From: UBA5239 sp040394635
GTDB lineage: Bacteria; Verrucomicrobiota; Lentisphaeria; Victivallales; Victivallaceae
Assembly (NCBI GenBank): GCA_040394635.1
Contig: JBEBRW010000023.1
Coordinates: forward strand, 10,477-74,476
DNA: 64,000 bases
Reading direction: 5' to 3'
Shown piece after piece: positions 26,398-35,131 of this stretch. The position numbers and the translations under genes are program-made. The stretch's first letter is position 1; the number at the start of each line of letters is the position of its first letter. A model generated the notes under the pieces. The model saw nothing but the letters and a program-made list of their open reading frames with translations, did not search any database and was not told the origin of the DNA.

Positions 26398-27933
26398 TTA
26401 CTGATTTCGCAGTTGTTCCAGAAGCACGCCGTAATCGAATTTTGATTGATGCCGGGGATCGCGCGGCAGGTGATCGAACCAGTGGATCTCTGCCCCGGCC
26501 AGGCCGAGGCCGGATAAATCGGGGTTCGCCTCCTGCCGGTCCGGAGTTCTTTCCAGCGCCGCAATGATCCGATCCTGAACTTGCAGGACGGTCCCGGCGT
26601 GAACACCAGGAAGTTGCTTCAGGAGGTATTCACAAATCATGGGATAGCAGGTTTTGCCGTCCGGCAGCGTGAATAAGGTACCGGCACGGCCCAGCAGAAA
26701 AAGCCGCCCCGCTGCGTCAATTCGTCCGGCGTCGCCGGTGCGGTGAAATATCCGGTTGCCCACCCGGATTTTGTTCTCCTTCATTGCGTCGGGACTGTTG
26801 AAATAACTTTTCAGGACGTGATTGCCGCTGACACAGATTTCGCCGGCGGCCCCGGGCGGCAAGCGGAAATCCTGCCATTCCGCATCGCTGAAAGCCGGCA
26901 GCGGCCCCTTCTGAATCGGGATAATCGCCAGCTCAATATAAGGCGAAATATCGCCCACCGGAATGCCCGTTTGCGCCAGATTTTCCGCCTGCGCCAACTC
27001 GGCGGCGGAGAGGTTGCTGATCGGCTCCGCTTCCGTGGAGCCGTAAAGCACCCGGATATCCACCTGTGGAAAGGCCCGCTGCAGCTGACGTGCCAGATCC
27101 GGAAAAACCGCCGCCCCGCCGGTAAACAACCGCCGCAGCGTGGGGATGCTGTGACCGTTTGAAGCGGCGGAGAGCTTCTCATAAAAAGCCGGCGACCCGG
27201 CGGTGGAGCAAACTCCATAGCGTTCCGCCTCGGCGATGATCTGCGGAGCATCGATATCGGCCGGGCGGCGCGGATCGAAATCGGGAATCAGCGTAGTGGC
27301 GCCGCAGGCCAGATTATTGAGCACGAAAATCGGCAGAGTGGCCAGGTCGACATCGCCCGGTTGAATTTGCAGTTCTTCCTGCAGGACACGGTGTTGCTCC
27401 ATCAGGAAGCCATGGCTGCGCAGCGCGGCTTTCGGCCGGCCGGTGCTGCCGGTGGTGAAGGTGATCAGTGCCGCATCGTCCGGGGCGGCCGGATAAGGCG
27501 GCATGGCGTCCGGCGTTTTGTCCTGCGGCCAATGGGGAAAAGAATGCAGCAGTTTGACCGGCATCCGGCGCAAATTGGCGGAGCGCAGCAGCAGCAGAAA
27601 AGCCCGGGGAATGCCGATCAGCCCCCGGCAATCGGCGATTTCCAGCGCCAGTTCCAGGCGTTGCCGGTTCGACCAGGCGTCGAGAAAAACTGCAGTGGCG
27701 CCCAGGTGAAAAATCGCCAGCAGAATTTCGTAAAGTCCGATCGTCATCGGCACGAAAACCAATAAGCGATCACCCGGTTTGATCCCTTTGCGCCGCAGCA
27801 ATCCGGCACGAATCCGTACCCGGTCGGCCAGCTCGCCGTAAGTGATCGACTGCCCCCGGTGAATAATCGCGGTCCGCTCCGGGAAATCCGCCTCGTAACG
27901 GAACAGAAGTTCCGCAATGTTGCTGCTGTTCAT
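26398..27933 (-). CDS. AMP-forming acyl-CoA ligase-like (adenylate-forming) enzyme
   Basis: The 511-residue protein has the ANL-superfamily order: TFTTGSTGRPKAALRSH (P-loop-like A3) near residue 159, YGSTEAEP (A5) near 297, HRTGDAGRID (A7) near 398 and LFLLGRAGTLF (A8). The C-terminal subdomain ends with HLPRDPRHQSKFDYG, close to the lysine-containing A10 region of fatty-acid ligases, and resembles beta-lactone synthetase/OleC-like ligases in the HLPRDPRH motif. It should activate a carboxylic acid as an adenylate. It is the last gene of the six-gene lipid-like operon and overlaps the GNAT gene in ATGA. Confidence 0.88.
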   Translation of the reverse strand: MNSSNIAELLFRYEADFPERTAIIHRGQSITYGELADRVRIRAGLLRRKGIKPGDRLLVFVPMTIGLYEILLAIFHLGATAVFLDAWSNRQRLELALEIADCRGLIGIPRAFLLLLRSANLRRMPVKLLHSFPHWPQDKTPDAMPPYPAAPDDAALITFTTGSTGRPKAALRSHGFLMEQHRVLQEELQIQPGDVDLATLPIFVLNNLACGATTLIPDFDPRRPADIDAPQIIAEAERYGVCSTAGSPAFYEKLSAASNGHSIPTLRRLFTGGAAVFPDLARQLQRAFPQVDIRVLYGSTEAEPISNLSAAELAQAENLAQTGIPVGDISPYIELAIIPIQKGPLPAFSDAEWQDFRLPPGAAGEICVSGNHVLKSYFNSPDAMKENKIRVGNRIFHRTGDAGRIDAAGRLFLLGRAGTLFTLPDGKTCYPMICEYLLKQLPGVHAGTVLQVQDRIIAALERTPDRQEANPDLSGLGLAGAEIHWFDHLPRDPRHQSKFDYGVLLEQLRNQ

Positions 27934-28919
27934 ACCAGTGCCCTGCCGTACAGACGGTAACGGTGGTAGATTTCGGCGTGTTTGCCGATCCGGGCGGAGG
28001 TATTGCCGGCATGCATGAGCGCGTGATAAACGGCCTTGCAGCCCGCCTCGTGAGCCCGTTGCTGAAAGAGCTCCACCAGATAACCTCCGAGCCCCCGGCA
28101 GGCGGGTTCCGGCGATACCGCCAGCGTTTTGATAATCAGCTCCCCGGCCTGCGGGCGGAGGTGATTGTTCACGGCAAAGAGGAAACCGGCGAGCGACCCA
28201 TCCGCCTTCTCCGCCAGCAGGACATTTTCGCTTTGCAGCAGCGGTAGTAACCGCTGATATTGCTGGAAAAAGGGCTCGAACGGCACCGGGGTATACAGAA
28301 AATTGTTGCGGAAACTGGCCAGCGAGAGGTCGTAAATACGCCGCAGTTCGGCCTCCGCCGCTTCCGTGCGGAAATTCCGGATGGTGAAGCCGCGCGCGGC
28401 AAAGAGTTCCGCGGAGCGCCCGGCCCGCGCGAAATCCTCGGGCGTCAGCTCGAGCCGGGTCGAGATGTATTCGGCGATCGTTTCGAAACGGCTGTTTTCG
28501 AACAGCTCCTGATAATACGGCTCGCTGCGGTTGTCGAGAAAAAACGGCGGGTTATTGCCGGGCAGTGTGACCCGGTAACTCTGCCAGGTGGAGCCGTTGA
28601 TCGGGCCGATCAGGTAATTGTGGCCGAGGCGGCGGAAATGCCCGGAAACGGCATCGAACAGCATTACCGCGCCTTGCTGATCCTGGAGGCTCTCAAAATA
28701 TCCCAGCAGCCCCGGCACCGCATCATGAAATTGCATCAGCGGATTGACCAGCGCCGCCCCGCGAGCCAACGGTTCGCCATCCTTCAAAACCAGGAAAAAA
28801 TGGCCCGATCCGGGCAATTGCTCCGGGGCCTCGCCCGGATAAAAGCGTTGACGCAGGGCGCGGAACAGCAGCAGTTGTTCGCTGTCAGCGGCGTCAAAGG
28901 AACGGATTTCATAGCTCAT
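27930..28919 (-). CDS. GNAT-fold acyltransferase-like protein
   Basis: The 329 residues appear to hold two GNAT-like halves. The N-terminal half includes YEIRSFDAADSEQLL and the central motif GPINGSTWQSYRV, which recurs in uncharacterised acyltransferase-like proteins. The C-terminal half has the GNAT acyl-CoA site pattern LAVSPEPACRGLGGYLVELFQQRAHEAG (only the R-G-x-G-G core is diagnostic), then AVYHALMHAGNTSARIGKH. It lies four bases after the membrane kinase-like gene and overlaps the AMP ligase by four bases. It may transfer an acyl group activated by the ligase, but the acceptor is unknown. Confidence 0.78.
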   Translation of the reverse strand: MSYEIRSFDAADSEQLLLFRALRQRFYPGEAPEQLPGSGHFFLVLKDGEPLARGAALVNPLMQFHDAVPGLLGYFESLQDQQGAVMLFDAVSGHFRRLGHNYLIGPINGSTWQSYRVTLPGNNPPFFLDNRSEPYYQELFENSRFETIAEYISTRLELTPEDFARAGRSAELFAARGFTIRNFRTEAAEAELRRIYDLSLASFRNNFLYTPVPFEPFFQQYQRLLPLLQSENVLLAEKADGSLAGFLFAVNNHLRPQAGELIIKTLAVSPEPACRGLGGYLVELFQQRAHEAGCKAVYHALMHAGNTSARIGKHAEIYHRYRLYGRALV

Positions 28920-28923
28920 ATCG

Positions 28924-30285
28924 TTACCCCTTTAAGAAAAAATACAACAGATTGGCGGCAGCCGGCAGCGCCGAACCGATAAACGTCAGCAGCATCCGCA
29001 TTTGCAGCAGTTTACGCGAAAGCGGTTTGGACGCGCAGCCGCGCCCGTACCAGATGCCCCCGATCACCAGCGTAATCAGATAAACGGCGGCGACCTGAAT
29101 CAGCTGCTGCAGCCAGGTACCCGGAAATACCCAATGAATCAGCAGCACCGGTATCGACACAAGGACAATGACGTCGCGGACGAGTTGGAACACGGAATAC
29201 TCGGCATCGCGCCGGGTCCGCTGGATGACCATCTGGGCGGTCAGGGCCGTGATCATCGAGGCGAAAAAGCAATGTTGAATGACGAGTCCGAAAATTCTGG
29301 CGGAGAGATTGGCCAGCAGCAGCCAGATCACCGGCGCCACGATCAGGTAAAAGGTCGGCTGGACACGATAAACCGTTTCCGGGTCGTCGGGCGTCCTGAT
29401 CACCCAATCGGTACGGCAAATCAGGATCACACAGTAGAGAAACGGCAGCATCCAGAACACATCCACCAGCCCCCAGCCGGTGTAAGCGGCCAGCGTCAGC
29501 GCAATGTACCCGGAAACGCCGATTTTGCGGAACGGACGCATGATGAGGAACAGCAGGAATCCGGTCGACGCCAGCGCCAGGAGCTGAAACGCAATCATCG
29601 CGGTATCGGGAACGGCATTTTTCGCCAGGATGACAATGGTGCCGAGCGGGATGAAAAGATTGTCCGCGCCATCCAGCGAAATCGCCTCGAACAGCGTGAC
29701 CAGCACCGCCACCAGCACCGCCACCAGCACGGTTTCGATTCGCCCCATGTCGGACAGCAACAGCAGCGCCAGATGGGTGATCAGAAAAGTCAGCAGGAAA
29801 AAAATGACGGAGCCCTCGATACTTTTGCGGTTTCCTTTTTCCACGTCATAACCGTTGCGCCCGTAGATCTTGCCGATAATGGCCGCCATGCTGTCCGAAA
29901 GCGCCAGCACCATGATGCCGATCTGAAAAAACAGCATCCGGTGGAGCAGCGAACAGATCAGGAAGCTCAGGAAAATGGCGATCGGGTGATAGATGCCGCC
30001 GTAACTTTTCCGGTCCACATCGTGCACCGATGCCAGAAGGCTGAACCTGGCCGAGAAAAAAATGATCAGCGTAAAAACGACGCAAAGCGCAAAAACGCTC
30101 CAGATATTCTGGAAAAGATAGGGAAACGAAAGCGCCACCACACAACCGCCGAAGTGAACGATTTTCCGGGTGAATTCGCCTTTCATCCCAACTTTTTTCC
30201 GCAGAAATTCGCCAATGCCGAAAAGCAGCAGAAAGAGCACGCTGACACATCCCATCCCGAGCAATTCAGAGAGCAGTGGACTCAT
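28924..30285 (-). CDS. Polytopic membrane protein with SEC59/DGK1/phytol-kinase-like domain
   Basis: The protein has about a dozen predicted membrane helices over 453 residues. Its first half carries the signature set of CTP-dependent polyprenol, phytol and diacylglycerol kinases: RKIVHFGGC near residue 40, DSMAAIIGKIYGR near 130, KSIEGSVIFFLL near 150 and DGADNLFIPL near 205. The second half adds more membrane helices not seen in short members, so it is longer than usual. It overlaps the BtaA-like gene in ATGA. A role in phosphorylating a lipid alcohol at the membrane is likely; which one is unknown. Confidence 0.82.
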   Translation of the reverse strand: MSPLLSELLGMGCVSVLFLLLFGIGEFLRKKVGMKGEFTRKIVHFGGCVVALSFPYLFQNIWSVFALCVVFTLIIFFSARFSLLASVHDVDRKSYGGIYHPIAIFLSFLICSLLHRMLFFQIGIMVLALSDSMAAIIGKIYGRNGYDVEKGNRKSIEGSVIFFLLTFLITHLALLLLSDMGRIETVLVAVLVAVLVTLFEAISLDGADNLFIPLGTIVILAKNAVPDTAMIAFQLLALASTGFLLFLIMRPFRKIGVSGYIALTLAAYTGWGLVDVFWMLPFLYCVILICRTDWVIRTPDDPETVYRVQPTFYLIVAPVIWLLLANLSARIFGLVIQHCFFASMITALTAQMVIQRTRRDAEYSVFQLVRDVIVLVSIPVLLIHWVFPGTWLQQLIQVAAVYLITLVIGGIWYGRGCASKPLSRKLLQMRMLLTFIGSALPAAANLLYFFLKG

Positions 30286-31391
30286 AGACCACCCTCCGCC
30301 CGGACTTCATCCACCAGGTAACGGCAATAGAAGAACGCCCGGTTTTCCCGGAAGAGTTTCTCCGACAGTTCGCTTAATTGCGTCAGCCGGTCCGGGAAAT
30401 ATTCGCTCAACCGGCGTTCGACCATCATGTTGTAATAAGCCATGCGAGCGCCCGGCGCGGCCAGCGAAAGGAGCTGGGCGGTGACAATTTTCACCAGCGG
30501 AATATCCATGTATTCAAAGATGTCCGAAAGATTGAAGAAATCGAATTTCCCGTCATAATGTTTCGCCACATCTTCCGGGGTGCCCAGAAATAACTCCAGC
30601 GAGCCGAGGTTGCGGCGGATGATTTCGAAATTCTCCTTTTCAAGATAGTGCGGCAGTGCCCCTGCGAAGTTGCCGGTCACAATATAGCGCAGATAGGGGT
30701 TGTCATGCGTGGGCAGTACTGTCAGCGCGTATTCGGTGCGCCGCCTCAAGCTGTTGGCGATGAAATTCCGGTCGACATATTTGAAAAATTCCGGATCGCG
30801 CCCCAGCCGCCCCATCACGAAACGGTTGAAAAACAGCCGGAACAGCAGCCGGAAACGGAGGTTGTTCCACTTGCGCCGGTAAAACTCCGTCCGCTCCGCT
30901 TCCGTCTTGGATGCCAATAGTTTGCGGCGGGTTTTCCGGGAGTGGATCAGCGGCAGCAAGCGGCGGCCGAAAAGCTGGAAATAATGCTCGAATTTACCCT
31001 GATGAATCACCCCGGCGGCAATCTGCTCGCGATGCGCATCAAAATAGGATGCGGCCCGGGCGGACAGCTGAGGATGCAGTTGATCGTAAATAGCCAGCCG
31101 GTTCCGGCAGGGCGTGAAACCCAGGAAACCCAGCAGCATGTCGTAATCCAACTCTGCAATGGCGCATTTTTTCAGCTCAACCAGGGCCAATTGCACCGGG
31201 TTCAAATCAAAAGCGACGACCTTGGCCGGATTGGCGGTCAGCAGCGAAAACGAATTGTCACCGGCGGAGGCAATCGATAGGCAATTCTTCCCCTCGAGCC
31301 GGAACGCGTCCCGCAGCAGCGCCGGGTCCTCCCAGCAATTGGCGTAACGGATAAAATCAAAATCGGTCCGTTCCTGGATTCCCTTGCTCAT
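30282..31391 (-). CDS. BtaA-like DUF3419 protein (SAM-dependent 3-amino-3-carboxypropyl transferase)
   Basis: The 369 residues match the DUF3419 family, whose studied member BtaA moves the 3-amino-3-carboxypropyl group of SAM to diacylglycerol in betaine-lipid synthesis. Visible family features are RYANCWEDPALLRDAF near residue 15, the SAM-site strand CLSIASAGDNSFSLL with the acidic end of VVAFDLNPVQLALVELK, and FFNLSDIFEYMD near 285. The N-methyltransferase BtaB is not in the window. The gene overlaps both neighbours by four bases (ATGA each side). Acceptor lipid unknown; diacylglycerol or a prenyl/phytyl glyceride are both possible. Confidence 0.85.
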   Translation of the reverse strand: MSKGIQERTDFDFIRYANCWEDPALLRDAFRLEGKNCLSIASAGDNSFSLLTANPAKVVAFDLNPVQLALVELKKCAIAELDYDMLLGFLGFTPCRNRLAIYDQLHPQLSARAASYFDAHREQIAAGVIHQGKFEHYFQLFGRRLLPLIHSRKTRRKLLASKTEAERTEFYRRKWNNLRFRLLFRLFFNRFVMGRLGRDPEFFKYVDRNFIANSLRRRTEYALTVLPTHDNPYLRYIVTGNFAGALPHYLEKENFEIIRRNLGSLELFLGTPEDVAKHYDGKFDFFNLSDIFEYMDIPLVKIVTAQLLSLAAPGARMAYYNMMVERRLSEYFPDRLTQLSELSEKLFRENRAFFYCRYLVDEVRAEGGL

Positions 31392-33955
31392 GCTTCACCT
31401 CGTATCCGGGTCACGGTGCCCAGCGAACCGTCGATCTCGACCGTCTCGCCATCCGTCAGCGAAGCCAGCAGATCCTTGATCCCGACGATGGAGGGAATGC
31501 CCAGTTCGCGGGTGACGATTGCCGCATGCGAAAGAATGCTGCCGCGTTCCACCAATACCCCCGCACAAACCGGAAAAAGCGGCGCCCAGCCCGGGTCGGT
31601 GCGCTCGGCCACCAGAATGCAGCCGTTGAGCTCGACCGCCAGCGAGGGATCGCGGATGATCCGCACCTGCGCGCGGACCACTCCGCCGCAGCAACCGATG
31701 CCATGCAGGGAATCAGCCTGAACCGCCTCGGCACGGGGCGCCGTACTCTGAAACGTATTGCCGCAATAAACCGGGCCGCGGGTCCGGAAACGCTCAGCCG
31801 GAACCTCGCCCGCGCAATTCTCTTGCCGTTCGGCTTTTCTGGTCGAAATCAGGGCTGTGAGATCGGTGGAAACAGAGGTCCCTTCGATAAAGTCGAAAAT
31901 CTCTTCTTTGGTCAGGAAGAAAATGTCGCGTTTCTCCTCGATTACGCCTTCGCGGTAAAAAATGCCGCCCAGCCGGAGGAAAATATCCCGCACGATGGCA
32001 AACAGCCGGGTACGCTCAAACCGCAGGTTCTCGCGGTTCCGAACCAGTTTCCGGGCATGTTTCAGCACAAACCGGAAAATCATCCTGCGCAAAGGATGCC
32101 CCTTCAAATTGTCGGCGGCGGTCTGTTCCGCCTGCAACCTCAGTTCCTGCTCGCGCTGCCGGGCGGTTTCCAGGTCGTGCCGCCCCGCCTTGACATAAGA
32201 ACGCAGAAGATCGATCAGCGGCGCCGGATCTTCGCGGTAGGTAACGGTTTCCAGCTTCAATTCGCCGATGCAGCGAATGCCGAATTTGTCCAGATAGCCG
32301 TGAAAGGCGGTATCCAGCTGCGGATATTTGGAGAGACCGCCTAGAAATTCGGCGTTTGAACTGTCCCGGACAAATTGAATCAGCGCCGGATCGTCCAGGA
32401 CCAGGTTCGCCATCCGGCGCAATTGCTTCACCGGTTCGGTGGAAATGATATCCCCGGTCCCGATCAGCAGATTGTTCTGCAGCGTACCGTGGGGATCGAT
32501 CCCCCAGCGCGGCAGGATCTTCCGCAGCACGCCATAGAAAATCATGGCAAAAAAGTCATTGATCAGCGGCGGCTGCCAGCCATTCAGAAGTTTCTGTTCG
32601 ATCTCACGGTACTTGACCAGCAGATCGGTGGCGCCATAGGCTTCGAACCCGGCTTTTTCACAGGGCGCGATGATAGCGTCAAAGTCGCGTTGAAAGTTTT
32701 TCACCAGCGAATCCAGCCGCCGGAAATTCACGAAATTACGCCAGATCAAAGTGCCCAAACGGCGATACTTGCCGCGTTTGCTACCGACAATCACGGCCTT
32801 TTCCGCCAGCGATTCCTTGACCCCCATCATCTGCTCCATAAAAGGCGCATTGATCTCATAGCCCGGCAGCAGCATCAGCACCTTGTACCAGCTCAACAAG
32901 TTATAATAAACCCGGCCGCGGATGAACCCCAGCATTTCAAATGCCTCCGCGTTGGCTGCGATCAATGGTTTTTCCACACCCATCATCAAGCAGAACTGCT
33001 GGTAGACTTCGCGGTACACCCGGCGGATGAAGGAAAATGTCAGCGGAGTAGTAACCCCGGGATAACTCTCGACAATATTCGAATTGTCCCAGATCAGTTC
33101 CGCCCCGTCACCATCCGCCAGCCGGTCCAGCGTGGTCACTGGCCGTGTCTGCAGGCAATAAAGCTGTCCCCCCGCAAACGCCCATTCGATGTCCTGAATC
33201 CGCCCCAGCGCGGCGGAAATCTGCCCTGCCATGGCTGCAACCCGGAGAATTTCGTCACTGGTAAGTACAGGCTGATCCTGCTGAGCGGCCGGCAGCTCGA
33301 AGTTCCGGGTACCGCCGTCCGGCGAATTGAACCCGACCCGCTGGGATTTGGTGACGATTTCCGAGCGTATTTCATTGCCATTGACATAATAAGTATCGGC
33401 CGGCAACTCACCGGAAACCAGTCCCTCGCCAAGGCCGAATACCGCCGAAACCGTCGCTCCCCGGCGGGAACCGGTCTGCAGGTCGACCGCAAAGGCGACC
33501 CCGGCACTCTTGGCCTCCACCATTTCCTGAACGATCACGGCAACCCCGGTGCTGCTACCTTCGAGCCCATGCTGGTTCCGGTAAGCGGTAACCCGTTCAT
33601 TACTGGCCGAACGAAGAACTTTTTCCGCCGCCGCCGCCAGCTGTCCGCGCCGGACAAAAAGAAAAGAATCAAGCTGACCGGCAAAAGAAAAACGGTCGCC
33701 GTCTTCGCCCACCGCCGACGAGCGTACTGCATAAAATTCCGCCTTGATCCCGGCGGTTTCCAGAGCGGCTTGAATTACCGCTTCGGCGTCACCGCGCGCC
33801 AACAGCTCCGGCAGCGTTTCCGCCCCCAGCACAATCCAGCGCGGCGTCAAAACCCCGAACTTGTAAAGACGGAGCAGGTTTTCCGCCTTGCCCCCAAGAA
33901 TAAAATCGCTTTCCTGGCCGTGACCGGGAATCAGGATTGCGGAATTTACGACCAT
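31388..33955 (-). CDS. PEP synthase/rifampicin phosphotransferase-like dikinase
   Basis: ATG 33955 has GGGGGA upstream and overlaps the UbiA stop by ten bases; ATG 33970 is an alternative without a ribosome site. About residues 10-290 are the ATP-grasp domain of PEP synthase (AVRSSAVGEDGDRFSFAGQLDSFL, VIVQEMVEAKSAGVAF, IEWAFAGGQLYCLQTRPVT). The C-terminus is the swivelling phosphohistidine domain with RGSILSHAAIVTREL, His near residue 809. Between them are about 450 residues instead of the PEP/pyruvate barrel, so the layout is like rifampicin phosphotransferase: ATP domain, acceptor domain, His domain. It probably phosphorylates an unidentified molecule, perhaps a lipid or prenyl intermediate of this operon. 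Confidence 0.85.
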   Translation of the reverse strand: MVVNSAILIPGHGQESDFILGGKAENLLRLYKFGVLTPRWIVLGAETLPELLARGDAEAVIQAALETAGIKAEFYAVRSSAVGEDGDRFSFAGQLDSFLFVRRGQLAAAAEKVLRSASNERVTAYRNQHGLEGSSTGVAVIVQEMVEAKSAGVAFAVDLQTGSRRGATVSAVFGLGEGLVSGELPADTYYVNGNEIRSEIVTKSQRVGFNSPDGGTRNFELPAAQQDQPVLTSDEILRVAAMAGQISAALGRIQDIEWAFAGGQLYCLQTRPVTTLDRLADGDGAELIWDNSNIVESYPGVTTPLTFSFIRRVYREVYQQFCLMMGVEKPLIAANAEAFEMLGFIRGRVYYNLLSWYKVLMLLPGYEINAPFMEQMMGVKESLAEKAVIVGSKRGKYRRLGTLIWRNFVNFRRLDSLVKNFQRDFDAIIAPCEKAGFEAYGATDLLVKYREIEQKLLNGWQPPLINDFFAMIFYGVLRKILPRWGIDPHGTLQNNLLIGTGDIISTEPVKQLRRMANLVLDDPALIQFVRDSSNAEFLGGLSKYPQLDTAFHGYLDKFGIRCIGELKLETVTYREDPAPLIDLLRSYVKAGRHDLETARQREQELRLQAEQTAADNLKGHPLRRMIFRFVLKHARKLVRNRENLRFERTRLFAIVRDIFLRLGGIFYREGVIEEKRDIFFLTKEEIFDFIEGTSVSTDLTALISTRKAERQENCAGEVPAERFRTRGPVYCGNTFQSTAPRAEAVQADSLHGIGCCGGVVRAQVRIIRDPSLAVELNGCILVAERTDPGWAPLFPVCAGVLVERGSILSHAAIVTRELGIPSIVGIKDLLASLTDGETVEIDGSLGTVTRIRGEA

Positions 33956-34896
33956 AATTTTTTCCCCCATTCAATCAGCATCGGCCCACCGCCGATGATC
34001 AGGTACATGGCAATCGTCCAGATCCCGGCGGCTAGTTCAATTTTGCCACCGCCGCGCCCGTGCCGCCGGAAAACCACCGCCGGATAAGCACAAACGCCCC
34101 AGAACACCAGCAACACCGGCAACGCCACCCAGCCGTAACCGGCCAAGTAACAGCAACAGAAAGCAAGCAGCCCCGTCGCACCCAGAATTACCAGCCAGAC
34201 CAGGGCCGCCCGCCGGGCCCCCCAGAGCGCGGAATACGTATCCACGCCCTTCTCTTCATCCTGAGGCGCGCGGATTTTTCGCCCTATTTCAATGACGCAG
34301 CCATTCAAAAAAGTAACCAGCAGAAAAAGAATCAGTCCGGGCGGCATAACCAGCTCCGCATTCATCCAGTCGAGACCGGTGGTATAAAAATCGATCAACG
34401 GCATGACCAGCATATGAGTAACCAGATACGCGATATGCCGCTTCCGCAGCCATTCAGGAACAAAAAATTCCCGCCACATCAGCAGAATATAACCCAGTAC
34501 CAGCAAGACCGCCCAGAGCATGACCGGCATCAACAGCAGATTGAGTAGCAATATTCCCGCGATGACACAAACAATGCCCCAACCGATCACCCGCAGCGAC
34601 ACCAACCCGCGCGGTACCGGGCGATACGGGCGGTAAGCCGCATCATCCGCCGCATCCTTGAATTCGTCAAAAAGCCGCAACAACAGGAAAAAACCGAGCG
34701 ACGTAGCAATCCCGGCCGCCAATTGCTGCCAGGCAATAAATCCGCTCGCCTGCCGCAAAATTCTGGAGTAAGCGGCGGCGGAAAAAGTAAAAGCCGCGAC
34801 CAGCAAGCCGGTCTGAAACAATGGGAAACGTTCTTTCTGATAGATCCACAAACGAGCCGCCAGATTTAATTCCGTCTCATTCCGCACCGTTACCAT
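33946..34896 (-). CDS. UbiA family membrane prenyltransferase
   Basis: The 316-residue protein has about eight to nine membrane helices. The first Asp-rich motif is LLRLFDEFKDAADD near residue 77, a variant of NDxxDxxxD with D-E-F-K-D. The second is IRAPQDEEKGVDTYSALWG near 212, matching DxxxEKGVDTYS closely. UbiA enzymes attach prenyl groups to aromatic rings, heme, or glycerol phosphate; the acceptor here is unknown. It is the first gene of the six-gene operon, with AAGGA before ATG 34896. TTGTAA and TATGGT spaced 16 apart upstream are a weak promoter candidate. Confidence 0.88.
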   Translation of the reverse strand: MVTVRNETELNLAARLWIYQKERFPLFQTGLLVAAFTFSAAAYSRILRQASGFIAWQQLAAGIATSLGFFLLLRLFDEFKDAADDAAYRPYRPVPRGLVSLRVIGWGIVCVIAGILLLNLLLMPVMLWAVLLVLGYILLMWREFFVPEWLRKRHIAYLVTHMLVMPLIDFYTTGLDWMNAELVMPPGLILFLLVTFLNGCVIEIGRKIRAPQDEEKGVDTYSALWGARRAALVWLVILGATGLLAFCCCYLAGYGWVALPVLLVFWGVCAYPAVVFRRHGRGGGKIELAAGIWTIAMYLIIGGGPMLIEWGKKLWS

Positions 34897-35131
34897 GACA
34901 TTCCTTCTGTTATTTCATCTGGAAACCACAGCGTTACCATAGCGTTGTATTGAAAAATTACAAGTTTCCGATAATCTGAAAAAGAAGCCCCAATTTTTGC
35001 TCTGCCTTATCGAACAACCGCTTGGGGGGCCACGTCTTGAGTGTTCTCAACTTCAGCTTGTTGAGTGAAGTTATAAAATAGTTCCGATTTGCCGGATTTC
35101 CATTGGATTTATGAGAATTTCGGGTGAAATT

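Noticed and set aside
35049..35072. AACTTCA/TGAAGTT inverted repeat as a terminator of the exporter operon
   Set aside because: The stem is short, the loop ten bases, and no T-run follows on the minus strand.
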